Source of the DNA: Dipteris shenzhenensis
Taxonomy: Eukaryota > Polypodiophyta > Polypodiopsida > Gleicheniales
Assembly (NCBI GenBank): GCA_047967505.1
Contig: CM106538.1
Length of the DNA: 64,000 nt
Strand: one strand, 5' to 3'
Both the position numbers and the translations under genes were made by a program. Shown one piece after another: positions 60,741 through 64,000 of the stretch (position 1 is its first letter; each line of letters opens with the position of its first letter). A model generated the notes under the pieces. It was not told where the DNA came from, searched no databases, and worked only from the letters and a program-made list of their open reading frames with translations.

Positions 60741-62561
60741 CTTTATATGAGTCTCAGAATGGTGGCCATGCTTACTTCGTGTAGCGTTTCCTGAGACATG
60801 GTCCTACGGAGCTTAGCATCATGGATCCGTAGGGTAACAGTTCATGGATGTTTTTTTCGAAGGTATACTTATATATTAATAATATAGTATACTTTTTATA
60901 ATTTCTTTTGAATTTTGAAGTAAAACATATAAATCCTAGCGGAACTTTTTCACATAAAAGTTTCAAAACTTGGCGAATGATTCAAACATTTATTTTTATT
61001 AGGGCATACAAACTTTCGACACCAATATAAAAGCTTCGCATTTTAACAAAACTAACATGAAAATTTCATTCATAGGTATAAGGGTTTGTTTTTTATACCT
61101 ATTCCAATTCAATATTCATTGCTTTTGCTAAAGGCTGGTTTGGCTTGGGAGGTGATATCTAGCATCACTTGTAGTGGATCTGGTGTTTGAGATGTGTGTC
61201 ACCATGCAAAGGACTAGTTGGGTGGTTCATACCAAAACGTGATTCAACCCACAATGTGTTTTAAGCAGACAACCATCTACTTAGGCTGATATATTGGCCT
61301 CTATTTGGGTGAACCTAATTGTCACCATTAGGACTCTATAGGAGCGATGTACGAGGTCATTTGAAGTGGTGCAAAAGAGGTTGATCTCGTTCATGAGAAC
61401 TTGGGATTATTATTATTTTTCTTCATTTGATACCACTTGGGATATGGTGGTAATATAGATGACCCCCTTGGCTTTCTGTCATATTATAGAGATTAGGGAT
61501 AGAGTTCTTAATCTCCCACCTCTTGTATAATTTGTTTTCTCCTACTGTGCTATTGTTGTCATCTCTCCTGTGTTGGGACAGCATTGAGCTTGGGTTTAGT
61601 GTTGTCCCTTCCCCTCCTCGCTCCCTCCCCAACCCTCTTAGCCTCGATTCTAGTTGCTACCCTTCATCATGGTGGTTGGTCAACATATTCCCATTTGGAT
61701 GAGCCCTTGGTCCACTTGGTTGCTACCCTTTTGTGTTGGTCGAGTTGCATCATTTTCATACTCAGACATTGCTCTTGGTCCTCTTGTTTGTAGTCCACTC
61801 TTTGAGTAGGTTGATCTACTTCATCTCGAGATCTAGACATGGTGGAAATGATCTATTAGGGTTTTTTATTTCAAGTTTGGGGGGATAGGAGATCCCTCTG
61901 GTTGCACAATTTTTTGTTCCCCCCTACTTCATTACCCATCAACACTCTTTTTGAAAGGTGTGAAGTGCCTTCTTTCCTCTTTTTTCAATTAATCCTAGTT
62001 GTGACACTAGAGGGATTTTGCCACATCTATCAATAAATTGGAAAGGCATAGGTAGATTCTTTATTTGCAAGTGTTTGGGGCATGCTCTAGCTTCTTCTAC
62101 ACCAGGTTGTAAGGGTTTTGGTTATTCTTGATAGGTTGCAGATTGACAGTTTCTCCTCGCCTATGCCCATTTTCACGTTATTGTGAAGTTTGTGGGATGG
62201 AGATTACTCTCTGACCTTTGCTGTAATCACCTTTTGGTGGTTTTGAATGTAATATGTTATTGTTTTATGGTAAATGAATGCAAATTTATTTGGGTAGTGG
62301 GACATAGTACTCAGAATAGAAAAGCATATTTAGAGCTATGTTTAGAGAATACGTCTATGGCCACTCCTTTGCTTTTTTTCTAGTAGTGGAATGTGTAATG
62401 TCAATTGCTCAAGGAGTTGTTTCAAGGAGGTGTTTCCTAGTGTCCATGAATAGGGCAATGTAAGTCGCCATGGCATTGGTATGGCATTGCTATGATAAGA
62501 ACTGACCAATGCAATCACATCCTTGTAAGTCATGATCAAATCCCTCTCGAATAGTACAATG

Positions 62562-62593
<32 letters not shown>

Positions 62594-63618
62594 TCCATTA
62601 CTGTCAATTCTTGCAAGTTTGGAGAATCAATAGATAGTGTACGGCACACGAGGTGAGTCCAAGAAGATCATAGGAGCTAATCAAGATAGCCACAATTTTG
62701 CATAACAATGGTTCTTAATGTTCATGAAGGAAAAAAATATCTTCATTTTGCAATGTAATAGTTTCTAATACATCTCTAATTATTTAAGCTCTCATCCTCT
62801 GAGAAAATAGGAAAGTTTAGGACATTGAAGTACATATACAATATTTTTTTTCTTGAAATAAAATGGTTTATTAAAGAAATAATATAACACAAGAGTTACA
62901 TTTCATATTGATAGAGACCATTGTAGGTTTTTAATATTGTGGTAACCATTTGAGTCATCATATCTATCCTCTTCACCACTTTCCTTATCTTCTCTTTTCT
63001 CATCCTCATCTTTTCTTTTTCATATTGATAGAGACCATTTTAGATTTCTGACTTTATGGTGATGCTTTGAGTCATCATCTCTATCCTCTTTACCACTTTT
63101 CTCATCTCTTCTTTTCCCATCCTCACTCTTCCCTTGATCTCCTCTAATGTGGAATCTTGTCATCATCTTCAATGTCCTCTTCCTCTAATTCATCATCCTT
63201 GTATCTAGTATGGTCCTTATCAAACCCCATTGTTTGATGAACTTGCCCTTCAAAGTAATCCATACAAGCTTTTCTTTCAATAACATTGGTGGAGTGAGCT
63301 TATGATAATGGTGAGAAAGCTACAAGGAGTTCGGGCTTAAGAGATGTGGTGTAGTGGTTTATACTTACATGTGCAAAAGCTCCCATTGAGAAGCAGGGAG
63401 TAATGGCAAAGTGAAGAGATGGGGGGGTGAGGATGAATTCATCAATATTTTTTAGGTTTCTTCGATGAGTAAGGGGTTGATTCAAGTTGGTGAGGTAGTG
63501 TGCCAACCCCTCACGAAGAGTGAGGTTTTGATTAGAGTTGATTAGAAACATGTAGTCACTTCTAAGTGGGGGCTTGTGATGAGGAAGAAAATGGGGAAGG
63601 GGTGGGTTGGTGGGTGCA
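60741..63618. other. Intergenic, no gene recognised
   Basis: 60820-61130 is AT-rich. 61130-62350 has scattered open pieces on the plus strand, possibly more LINE-derived DNA. (GA)n lies at 62570-62592. 62900-63190 holds a diverged internal repeat (ATTGATAGAGACCATT... twice, about 120 bp apart). Confidence 0.45.
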
Positions 63619-63898
63619 TGTGGAGATATCAAGCTCTACCCCCGATATATCTCCTGGATGACTATCATTTATGTCACCGCCTATGTTAGTTGTACTCGTG
63701 GTGTAGTTAGACTACCACATATGTTTTTGGTTTGGGTTCACATATGAACCACGTATTCTAGGGTTTGACATATAGGGTATTGTTGTTGTGTGCAAAAGTG
63801 AAGAAAGGCTTCACCCTCCAACCTTGTGTCCTCTCTCTTTTGTGTGTTGTAAAGAAAGCTGAACTTGAGTCTCCTATCTCTCTCCCTTATTCTTTACA
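63619..63898 (+). repeat. 5' LTR of copia element 4
   Basis: 280 bp, TG...CA. The 3' boundary is firm because the primer site abuts it. The 5' boundary is a best guess. Confidence 0.6.
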
Positions 63899-63910
63899 TG
63901 GTATCAGAGC
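63899..63910 (+). other. Primer binding site (initiator tRNA-Met), element 4
   Basis: TGGTATCAGAGC directly after the LTR. Confidence 0.88.
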
Positions 63911-64000
63911 CTTGTTCATGGTAAGGAGCTCAAGAAAGCAAGCCAAATTTGTGGTGTCCTGGTAAGAGGACCAGTGTTGCTTTCCTATTTCGAGTTTGGG

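Larger units (their letters stand above)
63619..64000 (+). mobile_element. Ty1/copia element 4 (5' end, runs off window)
   Basis: An LTR-like segment (63619-63898) from TGTGGAGATATC to TTCTTTACA is followed at once by TGGTATCAGAGC (63899-63910), the tRNA-Met primer site. The internal region continues past 64000, so coding domains are not seen. The LTR start is inferred from the TG dinucleotide. The LTR is unlike those of elements 1-3. Confidence 0.7.

Noticed and set aside
1-64000. tRNA or rRNA genes
   Set aside because: None could be recognised by eye. A covariance-model scan would be needed to exclude a tRNA.

Overview
This is nuclear DNA from a land plant with a large, repeat-rich genome. 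The evidence is a chloroplast phosphoribulokinase (PRK) gene with a transit peptide and GT-AG introns, a 14-exon peroxisomal 3-ketoacyl-CoA thiolase (KAT) gene with a PTS2 signal, several Ty1/copia elements primed by initiator tRNA-Met, a decayed L1-type LINE, and long dinucleotide and tetranucleotide repeats. The species cannot be fixed from the sequence. The unusual accessory genes would fit a seed-free plant such as a bryophyte, lycophyte or fern better than a flowering plant, but that is inference.

Layout. Positions 1-21,276 hold two copies of one copia family, head to head. The minus-strand copy (1-1,325) runs off the window. The plus-strand copy (1,832-21,276) is complete end to end but decayed, and is split by a 13,978-bp DNA transposon (3,098-17,075). 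That transposon has TIRs beginning CCTCGGGG and a TGCCTA target duplication. It carries a degenerate protein kinase gene, a multi-exon zinc-finger protein that is probably its transposase, a 98-bp tandem array, and a captured mitochondrial-carrier fragment. Positions 21,277-26,291 hold decayed, duplicated sequence with a RING-like finger fragment. A minus-strand, nine-exon broken gene at 26,292-30,054 joins a ParB-like domain to what looks like a beta-class DNA (N6/N4) methylase. Three copies of a GTTTCGC-N2-GCGAAAC palindrome lie just upstream of it.

The intact KAT gene follows at 34,094-37,272 (minus). Then come a Ty3/gypsy protease remnant (about 38,540-41,100), a copia element with an exact GGTTG target duplication and a large internal deletion (42,358-44,888), and a 5-kb palindromic, microsatellite-studded repeat array (46,500-51,310). 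After assorted local duplications comes the intact PRK gene (55,026-56,861, plus) with two G-boxes. GA repeats, the LINE (58,390-60,740) and the LTR plus primer site of a fourth copia element (63,619-64,000) close the window.

Only PRK (Calvin cycle, thioredoxin-regulated) and KAT (peroxisomal beta-oxidation) look like working host genes. They are unrelated in function and neighbours by chance. Everything else is mobile or mobile-derived. The two most distinctive items are the kinase-carrying DNA transposon and the ParB-methylase pseudogene with its upstream palindromes.
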